Of a stretch of DNA of 31,500 nt, positions 7,596 to 15,514 are shown piece by piece. The DNA is taken from the NCBI GenBank assembly GCA_035575035.1, contig DATLYH010000155.1, positions 1-31,500 on the forward strand, given 5' to 3'. Position 1 is the stretch's first letter; each line of letters starts with the position of its first letter. The translations under genes were made by a program, and so were the position numbers. The notes under the pieces were generated by a model. The model was not told where the DNA came from. It saw only the letters and a program-made list of their open reading frames with translations, and searched no databases. This DNA is from DATLYH01 sp035575035. GTDB taxonomy: Bacteria; Planctomycetota; Planctomycetia; Gemmatales; Gemmataceae.

Positions 7596-8528
7596 ATGTA
7601 TGAGAAAATCGTCATCGTGACACGCAAGACCCGGCTGGAAGAACTGGTGGAGCGCTTCAACACGCGTGAGCAGGCCAAATTCTACATCGAACACATGGGC
7701 CTGAACTTCACTGACTACGACCAGGAACACGAGACGTACCACGCGGCCGTTCGCCGTCTGCGCCGGGAGTTGGAAGGGCTGGTCAGCAAGCTGCAGGTGG
7801 TGGAGCGGAGCTTCCTGCCCAATTTCATCTTCACGCCGCAGGACCTGGTGGTAACGGTGGGGCAAGACGGGCTGGTGGTCAACACCGCCAAGTACCTCGA
7901 TGGCCAGCCGATCGTCGCGGTCAACCCCGACCCGGCCCGCTACGACGGCATCCTGCTGCCGTTTTTGCCGTCGCAGGCCCGCGCCGGCGTGGTGCGCGTC
8001 CTGGAGGAGAAGGCGGCGTTCCACCAGATCACCATGGCGGAAGCCAGCCTGAACGACGGCCAGCGCCTGCTGGCGTTCAACGATTTCCTGATCGGCCAGC
8101 GGACGCATATCTCGGCGCGCTATCGGCTGAGTTGGCGCGGCCAATCGGAGCGGCAATCGTCCAGCGGCGTGCTGGTCTCGACGGGGGCGGGTTCGACCGG
8201 CTGGTTCAGCTCGACACAGCACATGGCCGAGGCGGTCTCGCGTCTGCTCCTGCGCGACCGCGCCCCCCAGCTGCCGCGGATGCGGCTGGCCTGGGACGAT
8301 CCCCGGTTGGTCTTTGTGGTCCGCGAGCCGTTTTTGAGCAAGGTCTCGGGCGTCAGTCTGGCGGCCGGCCTGCTTGAACCAGGCGAGGAGCTGCACCTGG
8401 AGTCGCTGATGCCCGACGGCGGCGTGATCTTCTCCGACGGCGTCGAGGCGGACGCCCTGGCCTTCAACTCCGGCGCCGTGGCCGTCATCCGCACCGCCCG
8501 GCAACACGCCCGCTTGGTGGCGGCGTGA
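7596..8528 (+). CDS. NAD-kinase-like protein (diverged ATP-NAD kinase fold)
   Basis: This 310-residue protein has the landmark motifs of the NAD kinase/diacylglycerol kinase-like fold. VGQDG (88-92) stands where NAD kinases have GGDG, keeping the catalytic Asp. FNDFLIG (161-167) matches the NE(V/F) motif with Asp for Glu. VSTGAGSTGW (194-203) matches STPTGSTAY. VFVVREPF and SDGVEAD match the later beta-rich part. The N-terminal 70 residues (FNTREQAKFYIEH, then a charged helix) are not part of the NAD kinase core. Related proteins are often labelled 'sugar kinase', but substrate is unknown. Changes in GGDG and NE suggest altered specificity rather than housekeeping NAD kinase. ATG 7596 follows GCAGGTGGG. 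The upstream SPFH gene is the likely functional partner. Confidence 0.78.
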   Translation: MYEKIVIVTRKTRLEELVERFNTREQAKFYIEHMGLNFTDYDQEHETYHAAVRRLRRELEGLVSKLQVVERSFLPNFIFTPQDLVVTVGQDGLVVNTAKYLDGQPIVAVNPDPARYDGILLPFLPSQARAGVVRVLEEKAAFHQITMAEASLNDGQRLLAFNDFLIGQRTHISARYRLSWRGQSERQSSSGVLVSTGAGSTGWFSSTQHMAEAVSRLLLRDRAPQLPRMRLAWDDPRLVFVVREPFLSKVSGVSLAAGLLEPGEELHLESLMPDGGVIFSDGVEADALAFNSGAVAVIRTARQHARLVAA

Positions 8529-8589
8529 GCGCCCCTGCCGGGGCGGCGATTCGTTTCTTCATCCCTCGGGGGGACGGGAATGGGGGCCC

Positions 8590-9741
8590 TCAGCGAATCC
8601 GGAGGTTGCGCGGCTTGCCGAGCACGATCAGTTTCGCCTCCTTGCCGCCGTCCTTGGGCCGCGGGAAGAAGCACTGGATCGTCCAGGTCAAGGAGAGGTC
8701 GTTGGGCTGCTCGATGGAACCATCGAGCATCCAGCCGGTGGATTGCTGGTCCCAGGTGACAAGGACATAGGCGGCCGGGGCCTTGACCAGGCCGGCGCCC
8801 AGGTCCTTGTTGAACTTGGCCACGCCGCCCGTCAGGTCGGAGAGGACGTTGCGGTCCTCGCTGCCGTCGAGCCGCTTGTCCCCCACCACCGTCTTCACGG
8901 ACATGCCGCTGTTCCCCTCGAAGGTGATGGTCGCTCCCTCCTCCTTGGTGCGGCCCTCATGCGTCCAGCCCTGCGGTCCCGGGCCGAGGTGCTCGCGCAG
9001 GTCGCGCAGGTTGGGGACGTACCCCTCGCGCTCGGGCGGGGTCCAGCTGAAGTGGTAGCCGAGACGGCCGTTCGGGTTCTGGTCCTGGACATAGAGCGGC
9101 GCGAGCGTCTCACTGCCGGACTGGAGCTGGAGGTGTTCCGCCCGCAGCGTCGCCAAACTAACCGGCCCCCGATGCCCGGCAAAGTAACGGTCGATCTCCT
9201 TACTGGAGACGCGGACGGTCACCAAGAGATACTGGCCCTTCGGGTTTGGTCGGGTGACGATGAGCTTCTTGTGGCCGGGGATGGAATAGGCCGTGGTCTT
9301 GCTCTGCAAGAGGCGTGCGCCGACGGCGGTATCGCGGAAGCCAGTGATGGGGGTGTAGACATCCACCGCCTGGGCTTCGGCGGTCGGGCTGAAGAACGCG
9401 CCCAGGGAAAACACAAAGACCAGGACGATGATCACGATCAGGGCCGCCCCGGCAAGCAGCTTGCCGACGGTGAATTCGATACCGCCCAGGATGAGAAGTG
9501 GCTCGGCGCGTCGGCCGCGTTCGCTTTGCCGTTTCTTCGAGCGCGGGGTGCGGCGGTCGCCGGCGCGGGGCCTTTCATCGACCACGGCGGCCGTATCCTC
9601 GACGTCGGCATCGTCTTTCGAGGCCGGCGGGGGCACCGCCAGCGTCCGAGCACAGCCCGGACACTTGATGCGTTTCCCCTCTAGCTCATCGCGGACGCGC
9701 AGTTTCCTCCGGCAAGTTGGGCAGGTGATCTGCAAGCTCAT
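8590..9741 (-). CDS. Membrane-anchored zinc-ribbon protein of unknown function
   Basis: This 383-residue protein has an N-terminal zinc ribbon (C7-PT-C10 and C27-PG-C30, MJ0042-like), an acidic then basic linker (about 40-78), one transmembrane helix (about 93-116), and a 265-residue C-terminal part predicted to be outside the membrane. That part contains KGQYLLVTVRVSS and LQLQSGSETLAPLY, features seen in DUF4352-like beta-sandwich domains, but I cannot name the family with confidence. ATG 9739-9741 has GAGGTG upstream. The zinc ribbon resembles the first 35 residues of the adjacent WD40 kinase encoded on the same strand, so both may use it for the same localisation or binding role. It would be the second gene after the kinase, with repeats in the 292-bp gap. 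Confidence 0.8.
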   Translation of the reverse strand: MSLQITCPTCRRKLRVRDELEGKRIKCPGCARTLAVPPPASKDDADVEDTAAVVDERPRAGDRRTPRSKKRQSERGRRAEPLLILGGIEFTVGKLLAGAALIVIIVLVFVFSLGAFFSPTAEAQAVDVYTPITGFRDTAVGARLLQSKTTAYSIPGHKKLIVTRPNPKGQYLLVTVRVSSKEIDRYFAGHRGPVSLATLRAEHLQLQSGSETLAPLYVQDQNPNGRLGYHFSWTPPEREGYVPNLRDLREHLGPGPQGWTHEGRTKEEGATITFEGNSGMSVKTVVGDKRLDGSEDRNVLSDLTGGVAKFNKDLGAGLVKAPAAYVLVTWDQQSTGWMLDGSIEQPNDLSLTWTIQCFFPRPKDGGKEAKLIVLGKPRNLRIR

Positions 9742-9762
9742 GGGCGCACCTCATTCGTTAGG

Positions 9763-9822
9763 GTCGTTGGGGGAACGACGTGATTATCCCTAGTCGTTGG
9801 GGGAACGGCGTGATTATCCCTA
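9763..9822 (+). repeat. Two tandem 30-bp direct repeats upstream of the zinc-ribbon gene
   Basis: Two adjoining 30-bp units (9763-9792 and 9793-9822) begin GTCGTTGGGGGAACG and end TGATTATCCCTA, differing at one base. Each contains CGTTGGGGGAACG, a small dyad (CGTT/AACG). The array starts 22 bp upstream of the minus-strand gene at 8590-9741, so it lies in its leader or promoter. It may be a duplicated operator or a simple tandem duplication. Confidence 0.75.
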
Positions 9823-9875
9823 GTCCGAGGTGTTCAGACAAGTGCCGAGATGTCATTGGCGCTGTCCCGGCCAAC

Positions 9876-10060
9876 ACCCGTCGCTAACGCTCCGGGCTCG
9901 GAGGACCCGTCAACACCCGTCCGGGCTCGGATTACCCGTCAACACCCGTCGCTCACGCTCCGGGCTCGGAGGAACCCGTCGCTGACGCTCCGGGCTCGGA
10001 GGAACCCGTCGCTCACGCTCCGGGCTCGGATGATTACCCGTCGCGGACGCTTCGGGCTGG
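9876..10060 (+). repeat. Array of six short intergenic repeats overlapping the kinase C-terminus
   Basis: Five full units and one truncated unit of the CCCGTCGCTNACGCTCCGGG family are at 9876-9901, 9913-9930 (truncated), 9944-9969, 9974-9999, 10004-10029 and 10035-10060. The units from 9944 to 10029 repeat every 30 bp. The last unit encodes the final residues of the WD40 kinase (SVRDG) and its TAA stop lies at the unit boundary. The spacers are only 4-12 bp, so this is not CRISPR. Units share an imperfect CCCG/CGGG dyad. Confidence 0.85.
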
Positions 10061-13000
10061 TAGGAAGGTCATTCGCTCCAGCTGACGGCGCACGCCCGCG
10101 GGCCGCAGCCAGCCGTAGCCGGCGCAGCCCAGCGTGTAGATCAGCTCCTCGAAATCTTCCTCAGCCCAGCGGGGCCGGCGGCGGCGGGTCTGGTCCTCGC
10201 CCCTCGCAGGTGAGGGCCGGCGTCTCGGCAACGGTGGGTCGGCTCCCCGCGCGCCCCGCTTTCGCTCCTCGGCAGCGTGGCAGGCGAAAGGGGTGCGCTG
10301 GGCCAGGAACGCCTCCAGGTATGGCCGGGCCCCCTCGTCCCAGTCGGCCGGCCGGTTCTCCTCCAATTCCCAGTCAAGCACCCACAGCCGCAGCGTCCGG
10401 TCGGCGCTGCCCGAGAGGGCGTAGCGGCCGTCGGCGCTCAGGGCCGCCGCCGTCACCGCGTCAGCATGCCCCGCAAAGGTGCGCAGGCACCGGCCGGTGG
10501 CCAATTCCCACAACCGGAGGGTACGGTCCGCACTACCCGACAGGACATAACGGCCATCCAAGGTCAGGCACGCCACCGTTACCACATCGGCGTGACCCGG
10601 GAAGGTACATAGGGGCCGACCAGTGGCCGCCTCCCACAACTGCAACTGCCCCGACTGGAGGAACCGGCCGGTGGCGTACTGGATGACCGCCTGCCCGCCG
10701 CCGGTCAGGACCTGGCGTCCGTCCGGGCTCAGGCACACCGCGGTCACCGCCTCGGTGTGCCATTCGAAGGTGGGCAGACACCGGCCAGCGGCCAGATCCC
10801 ACATCTTGAGCTGGCCCGAGGTGAAGATCTTCTCGTCCCTTCCCTGGGTCAGGAACTGGGCGCTGCCGGACAGGGCATGGCGGCCATCAAGGCTGAGGGC
10901 CACCGTGAACACCGGGCCGGTGTGCCCCTCCAGGACGCGCAGGCACCGACCCGTGGCCAGTTCCCACAATCGGACCGTCCGATCGGCGCTGCCCGAAAGC
11001 GCATAGCGCCCATCGGCGCTGAGGCAGGCCGATGTGACGATGCTGGCATGGCCCGAATAGGTGCGAAGGCAACGGCCGCTGGCCGGCTCCCAGAGCTTGA
11101 GCGTACCGTCGGCGCTGGCCGAGAGGGCGTGCCGGCCGTCGGGGGTGAGGCAGGCCGCAGTGGCCCAGTCGCGGTGCCTCTCGAACGTGCGGAGGCACTG
11201 TCCCGTCGCCGTGTCCCATAGCCGCAGCGTCCGGTCGGCGGAGGCCGACAGAGCATGGCGGCCATCCCGGCTCAGACAGGCCGCGGTTACCACGTCCAGG
11301 TGTCCCTCGAGCGAGGGGCCTTCCCAGCCGCCATTCAGCCCCTTGCGCCTGAGCCGGACGTAGAGCCCGGCCCAGCAACTCATCACCTCCGGCCGACGTC
11401 CGTAGCCCGGCTGGGCCCGCGCCTCGCGGAGGCAGTGCGCGGCAGCCGGCGCGTCGCCGCCGGCCAGCGCCTGCCAGGCCCGCTGCAACGCCCCCTCGTA
11501 GGCGGCCTGGGCGGCTAGGGCCATCTCGCTCGGCAGCACCCGGGACACCATGTACGGGGCCTCCACGTCCCGGGGCAGGGCCCACAGCGCCAGCGTTCCA
11601 TCCCCACTGGCCGAGACCGCGTACCGCCCGCCGACCCCCAGGCAGACCGAGTTCACCGCCCCGGTATGGCCCGTCAACGTTTCCAGGCAGCGGCCCTCGT
11701 TCAGCCGCCACCGCCTGACCGTCCGGTCCCGGCTCCCCGAGAGGGCATAGCGCCCGTCCGGGCTGAGCACCACGGTCAGCACCGCATCCGAATGCCCTTC
11801 CAGGGAGCGCAGACAGCGCCCTGTGGCCGTTTCCCACAGCCGGATGGTACGGTCGGCGCTGCCCGAGAGGATATATTTCCCGCCGACGCCGACCGACACG
11901 GCGAACACCTTGCCGCCATGCCCTTCCAGTTTGCGGAAGCATTGGCCCGAGGAGATGTCCCAGAGCCGGATCGTGGCGTCGGAGCTTCCCGAGACGAAAC
12001 GGCCATCGCCCAGGAAAGCGACGGTGAGCACCGGGTCGGCGTGTCCGTGGAACGTTTGCAGGCAGGCGCCCGTCGCCACTTCCCATAGCCGGAGCGAGCC
12101 CTCGGCGTCTCCCGCCAGCGCGAGCCGGCCGTCGGCGCGGAGGGCCACTGCCAGCACTCCCTTCGCATGGCCCTTGAATACGCGCAGGCAGCGGCCGGTG
12201 GCCAGGTCCCACAATCGGAGCGTCCGGTCCGCGCTGCCCGACACAGCATGTCGGCCGTCTGCGCTCAGGGCCACCGCGGTCACCCAGTCGGCGTGTCCCT
12301 CGAAGATGCGCAGGCACTGCCCGGTCGCCACTTCCCACAGCCGGAGTGTCTGATCGGCGCCGCCGGACAGGGCGTAGCGGCCGTCGGTACTCAGCGACAC
12401 CGACGAGACCCAGGACGTGTGCCCTTCCAGCGAGCGGACGCGGCGTCCCGGGAAAGCCTGCCGGGCTTGCGCCAGGGCCAGGGCGGCGCGGACCTCGTCG
12501 AGACTGGCGCCGGCCCCCGTGATCTTCCCTAACGAGTCGATGGCCGCTGCCCAGTCCCCCTGGTCTAGCTGGACCTGGGCGAGCAGGTAAAGCGGCAGCC
12601 AATCCCCTGGGTGCAGGGCGCAAATTTCGCGGAGCTTTTGCAGCAGCGGCTCGGCCTTCCGGCCGGCGCGGAGGCGGCAAAGGCCCAGGTTATAGACCGA
12701 CTCCGGGTGATTGGGATCGGCCGCCAGGGCCTGTTGCCAGAGCTGCTCGGCCTCCGGCTGCTTGTTCAGGTCGAGAAGGGACACTGCCTGGTTATTGAGG
12801 TTATCCGCCAGCGCCTCGGCCGGGACCGGCACCGCGCGGGGATAGGGGCGGCCGGTGGTCTGCTGGTAAATCTCTTGCAACTCGGCGGCGATGGCCAGCA
12901 TGTCCCCGGGGCGGGCACGCGGGTCGCGCCGGAAGCAGCGCCGCAGTAGGTCGGCCACGCCCCGCGGCATCGGCGGCAGCTGCTCGTCCTCGGGGCCGGT

Positions 13001-13969
13001 CCTCAGATAACTGCGCAGCGCCTCGCCCGCCAGGTAGCCGGCCGACCAGGTGGCCGCCCCGGTGAACATCTCCAGGACCGAAACGCCCCAGCTCCAGATG
13101 TCGGTCTTGCGTGTCAGCCGCCGGCCCCGGACCTGCTCAGGCGAGCAGAAGGCCGGCGTCAGCCCGCCGGCGCTGACCAGAGCGCTGTCTGTCCCCTCCA
13201 TCAGAGCCGCGGCCGCCGCCCCTCGCGCCCGGGCCATACCAAAGTCGGTGACCTTGGCGACACCCTCGGCCGTCAGCAGCACGTTGCCCGGCTTGACGTC
13301 CCGGTGGACCAGCCCCTGTTCATGGGCATGGTGCAGTCCCCAGGCGAACTGGATGGCCACGTCCAGCACGCGTTCCAGGGCCTTGTCCGGTCCGCCGGCG
13401 TAGAGCTTCCTTGTGCGGATCCACTCGGCCAGGCTGTCGCCGCCGACGTACTCGGCGAAGACGCGCGGGATGCCCCCCAGCCGACGGACATAGTAGCAGG
13501 CGACCGCGTGAGGGTGCTGGCCCAGCTTCACCCAGGTTTCCGCCTCGCGCTCGAAGTTTTCCTTGTCGTGCTCATCGCGGAAGTGTTCCGGCCGGGGACA
13601 CTTGACGGCCAGGTCGAGGTTCCAGCCCCGGTGCCAGACGCGGTAGACCAGCCCCATCCCGCCGCCGGTGAAGACCTCGCGTACCTCGTACCGGTCAAGG
13701 ATCACATCGCCGGGCTTCCAGATCTCCGGGACCCCATCCTCGGTCGGCGCGGGTCCGTCCTCCGGCGGGACAGGGAGCGGAGGCATCGGAGTAGTCGGCC
13801 GACCAGGGGCCCAGGGCCAGGGATAGGTCCAAGTGGCGAAGCCGCCGTCGGCCGGCACGAGCAGGAAACTGGTCCGGCACGACTGGCACCGTGCCCGTCG
13901 GCCCATGAGGGAGCCGCCGACCCGGTAGTGGGCCTGACATCGTGGACAACTCACCTGGAACTCGGCCAT
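10034..13969 (-). CDS. Giant Ser/Thr protein kinase with zinc ribbon, TPRs and 14 WD40 repeats
   Basis: This is a 1311-residue Hanks-type kinase. Residues 1-35 form a zinc ribbon (C8, C11, C28, C31). The kinase domain spans about 94-370: glycine loop TGGGMGLVY (101-109), Lys123 in AVK, HRDVKPGN (222-229), DFG (242-244), SPEQ (276-279) and DIWSWGV, so all catalytic residues are present. A short TPR-like region (about 390-500) follows. WD40 repeats come in two sets of seven, split by a roughly 90-residue helical linker starting at EAPYMVSRVLP. Each set would close one beta-propeller. Blades 4 and 5 of the second set carry longer loops. There is no transmembrane helix, so it is probably cytoplasmic and the propellers bind partners. 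ATG 13967-13969 was chosen because it gives the complete zinc ribbon; the ribosome site is weak. The C-terminal SVRDG is encoded by an intergenic repeat unit. Confidence 0.93.
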   Translation of the reverse strand: MAEFQVSCPRCQAHYRVGGSLMGRRARCQSCRTSFLLVPADGGFATWTYPWPWAPGRPTTPMPPLPVPPEDGPAPTEDGVPEIWKPGDVILDRYEVREVFTGGGMGLVYRVWHRGWNLDLAVKCPRPEHFRDEHDKENFEREAETWVKLGQHPHAVACYYVRRLGGIPRVFAEYVGGDSLAEWIRTRKLYAGGPDKALERVLDVAIQFAWGLHHAHEQGLVHRDVKPGNVLLTAEGVAKVTDFGMARARGAAAAALMEGTDSALVSAGGLTPAFCSPEQVRGRRLTRKTDIWSWGVSVLEMFTGAATWSAGYLAGEALRSYLRTGPEDEQLPPMPRGVADLLRRCFRRDPRARPGDMLAIAAELQEIYQQTTGRPYPRAVPVPAEALADNLNNQAVSLLDLNKQPEAEQLWQQALAADPNHPESVYNLGLCRLRAGRKAEPLLQKLREICALHPGDWLPLYLLAQVQLDQGDWAAAIDSLGKITGAGASLDEVRAALALAQARQAFPGRRVRSLEGHTSWVSSVSLSTDGRYALSGGADQTLRLWEVATGQCLRIFEGHADWVTAVALSADGRHAVSGSADRTLRLWDLATGRCLRVFKGHAKGVLAVALRADGRLALAGDAEGSLRLWEVATGACLQTFHGHADPVLTVAFLGDGRFVSGSSDATIRLWDISSGQCFRKLEGHGGKVFAVSVGVGGKYILSGSADRTIRLWETATGRCLRSLEGHSDAVLTVVLSPDGRYALSGSRDRTVRRWRLNEGRCLETLTGHTGAVNSVCLGVGGRYAVSASGDGTLALWALPRDVEAPYMVSRVLPSEMALAAQAAYEGALQRAWQALAGGDAPAAAHCLREARAQPGYGRRPEVMSCWAGLYVRLRRKGLNGGWEGPSLEGHLDVVTAACLSRDGRHALSASADRTLRLWDTATGQCLRTFERHRDWATAACLTPDGRHALSASADGTLKLWEPASGRCLRTYSGHASIVTSACLSADGRYALSGSADRTVRLWELATGRCLRVLEGHTGPVFTVALSLDGRHALSGSAQFLTQGRDEKIFTSGQLKMWDLAAGRCLPTFEWHTEAVTAVCLSPDGRQVLTGGGQAVIQYATGRFLQSGQLQLWEAATGRPLCTFPGHADVVTVACLTLDGRYVLSGSADRTLRLWELATGRCLRTFAGHADAVTAAALSADGRYALSGSADRTLRLWVLDWELEENRPADWDEGARPYLEAFLAQRTPFACHAAEERKRGARGADPPLPRRRPSPARGEDQTRRRRPRWAEEDFEELIYTLGCAGYGWLRPAGVRRQLERMTFLPARSVRDG

Positions 13970-14020
13970 CCCCGGTCACCGGAATGGGGAGCCGGGAGGG
14001 GCGGCGGCCGGAGCACGCTA

Positions 14021-14048
14021 CGCCGGTCGCTGCCGCTCCCGGCTCGGA
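14021..14048 (+). repeat. Single degenerate copy of the short intergenic repeat
   Basis: CGCCGGTCGCTGCCGCTCCC followed by GGCTCGGA resembles the repeat family at 9876-10060 with several changes. It lies in the 138-bp gap between the XylR-like gene and the WD40 kinase gene, upstream of the kinase start. Confidence 0.5.
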
Positions 14049-14107
14049 TTGATGCCCGCGTCATTGTACACCAGCGAATCGCTGCCGCCGAAGTGGGGCG
14101 GTTTCGG

Positions 14108-15277
14108 CTACCCGGGCTGGCGGAGGCGCCGCCGGTACGCCCCCGCGCGCTCCCCCACCCACCGATGGAAGGCATCGCCGAAGTACTTCGCCGTGCGAAA
14201 GCCACACTTCAGCGCCACCATCTTCAAAGGGAGATCGGTCTCGGCCAGCAGCTGGCGAGCCCGCTCGATCTGCATGCCCAGGATCAATGCCTTGGGTGCC
14301 CGGCCCAGTACCTGCTTGCAGCGCCGCTCCAGGACACTGCGCGACATGCTTACCTGGGCCAACACATCCGCGACACGGATGCCCTCGCAGGCATGTTCCC
14401 GGATGAAGTGTACCGCTCGGGCCAACTCCGGGTCATCCAGGGCGAGAACATCGGTGGACTGGCGCGTAACCACCCGGCAGTCGCCGAGGAAGACGCCGCC
14501 TGGAGGAGGGCGGTCCCCCGCCATCAGCCGGTCGAGCAGCGCCGCTGCCGTGTAGCCGACCTGCTGCGGGTTGACATCGATGCTGGTCAAGGTCGGCGTC
14601 GCCAGGTTGCAGAGGATCGGATCATTCTCGACGCCGATGACCGCCACCTCGTCGGGCACCAGCACACCGGCCCGCCGGCAGGCATCAAGGAGCTGCTGGC
14701 CGCGGTCGTCATTGCAGGCCATCACGCCGACCGGCTTCGGCAATCCCGCTACCCACGCAGCGAGCCGGTCTTGTTCCTTCTCCCAGGTGGCGGCCCGGCG
14801 GTCGTTCGGGCCGGGGAAGACGGCGCAGGGATAACCCTTTTCCTCGATCAGGCGGAGGAAGTCCTCGCCGCGGCGGTACAGGTGGGGATGTTCGCCGCGT
14901 GGTATCCCGCAGAAACCAAACCGCCGAAAGCCGCGCTCCAACAGGTGCTCGGCGGCCAGCCGGGCCAGCACGCGGTTGTCCACGCCGACACGGGGGAGCC
15001 CCAGACCGGGCACCCGGCCGCGCAGGTCCACCGCCGGCAGCCCGGTCGCCCGCACCGCCCGGGCCGTCTCCCGGTTATCGATGCGGACCAGGATGCCGTC
15101 CCCCTTCCACCGCCGCAGCCAGGGGGGCGGCGGCTCGCCGAGGGCGTGCGGCCGGAAGTAGATCGACCACGGCCCGTTCTCGCGGACGAAGCGGGCCACC
15201 CCTTCAAGCAACCCGCGCCCGTAAGCCCGGCTGGTCTCGATCAACACGGCGACGTGAGGGATCTTCCGCATGGGCAT
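14108..15277 (-). CDS. XylR-like AraC-family transcription regulator
   Basis: This 389-residue regulator has the two-part layout of E. coli XylR. Residues about 6-275 form a periplasmic-binding-protein-like ligand domain (HVAVLIETSRAYGRGLLEGV; GVDNRVLARLAAEHLLERGFRRFGFCG; VPDEVAVIGVENDP; PTLTSIDVNPQQVGYTAA). Residues about 286-385 are an AraC-type double helix-turn-helix (IRVADVLAQVSMSRSVLERR; CGFRTAKYFGDAFHRW). Members usually sense a sugar and activate sugar-use genes. No sugar genes are next to it here, so its targets are elsewhere or it acts on the divergent DUF1559 unit. I chose ATG 15275-15277 (MPMRKIPHVAVLI); ATG 15271 is almost as good, and an in-frame ATG at 15331 adds residues unlike the family. 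Direct repeats upstream could be its own operator. Confidence 0.9.
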   Translation of the reverse strand: MPMRKIPHVAVLIETSRAYGRGLLEGVARFVRENGPWSIYFRPHALGEPPPPWLRRWKGDGILVRIDNRETARAVRATGLPAVDLRGRVPGLGLPRVGVDNRVLARLAAEHLLERGFRRFGFCGIPRGEHPHLYRRGEDFLRLIEEKGYPCAVFPGPNDRRAATWEKEQDRLAAWVAGLPKPVGVMACNDDRGQQLLDACRRAGVLVPDEVAVIGVENDPILCNLATPTLTSIDVNPQQVGYTAAALLDRLMAGDRPPPGGVFLGDCRVVTRQSTDVLALDDPELARAVHFIREHACEGIRVADVLAQVSMSRSVLERRCKQVLGRAPKALILGMQIERARQLLAETDLPLKMVALKCGFRTAKYFGDAFHRWVGERAGAYRRRLRQPG

Positions 15278-15313
15278 GCCCCGGCAACGAGGGCCCGCCT
15301 TCAGTCTATGCGA

Positions 15314-15367
15314 CGAAAAATCAGGAATCAAAGCCGAAAAATCGGGTTGTCGGAAGGGTTGTCGGCC
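15314..15367. promoter_or_regulatory. Direct-repeat sites upstream of the XylR-like gene (putative operator)
   Basis: Two copies of CGAAAAATCRGG (15314-15325 and 15335-15346) are spaced exactly 21 bp, two helical turns. They are joined by two abutting copies of GGGTTGTCGG plus AA or CC (15344-15355 and 15356-15367). AraC-family proteins typically bind direct repeats about 21 bp apart. The sites begin 37 bp upstream of the regulator's start and lie between it and the divergent DUF1559 gene at 15515, so they could serve autoregulation and control of that operon. This is inference from spacing; binding specificity is unknown. Confidence 0.4.
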
Positions 15368-15514
15368 GCGAGAATTAACTTTAGGCCCAGGGGTTTATTT
15401 CGAGTGGGGTAGCGTGGAGCAGCACATCGGACCAGGTGCGGCACACGAGGTCCGGCGGGTCCGGTCTTACCCCGATTCTAATGTTTGCTTTGTCTCCGAC
15501 GGGAGGGCCAGGTC

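Noticed and set aside
5993..7678. 561-codon open frame on the minus strand
   Set aside because: It is antisense to the lipoprotein, the hairpin and the SPFH gene, all of which have clear motifs on the plus strand.
9876..10060. CRISPR-like regular array with 30-bp period
   Set aside because: Spacers are only 4-12 bp and not unique, units are also scattered singly elsewhere, and no cas gene is present.
13304..15412. 702-codon open frame on the plus strand
   Set aside because: It runs antisense over the WD40 kinase start and the whole XylR-like gene; it has no family motif and reflects the high-GC codon pattern of the real genes.
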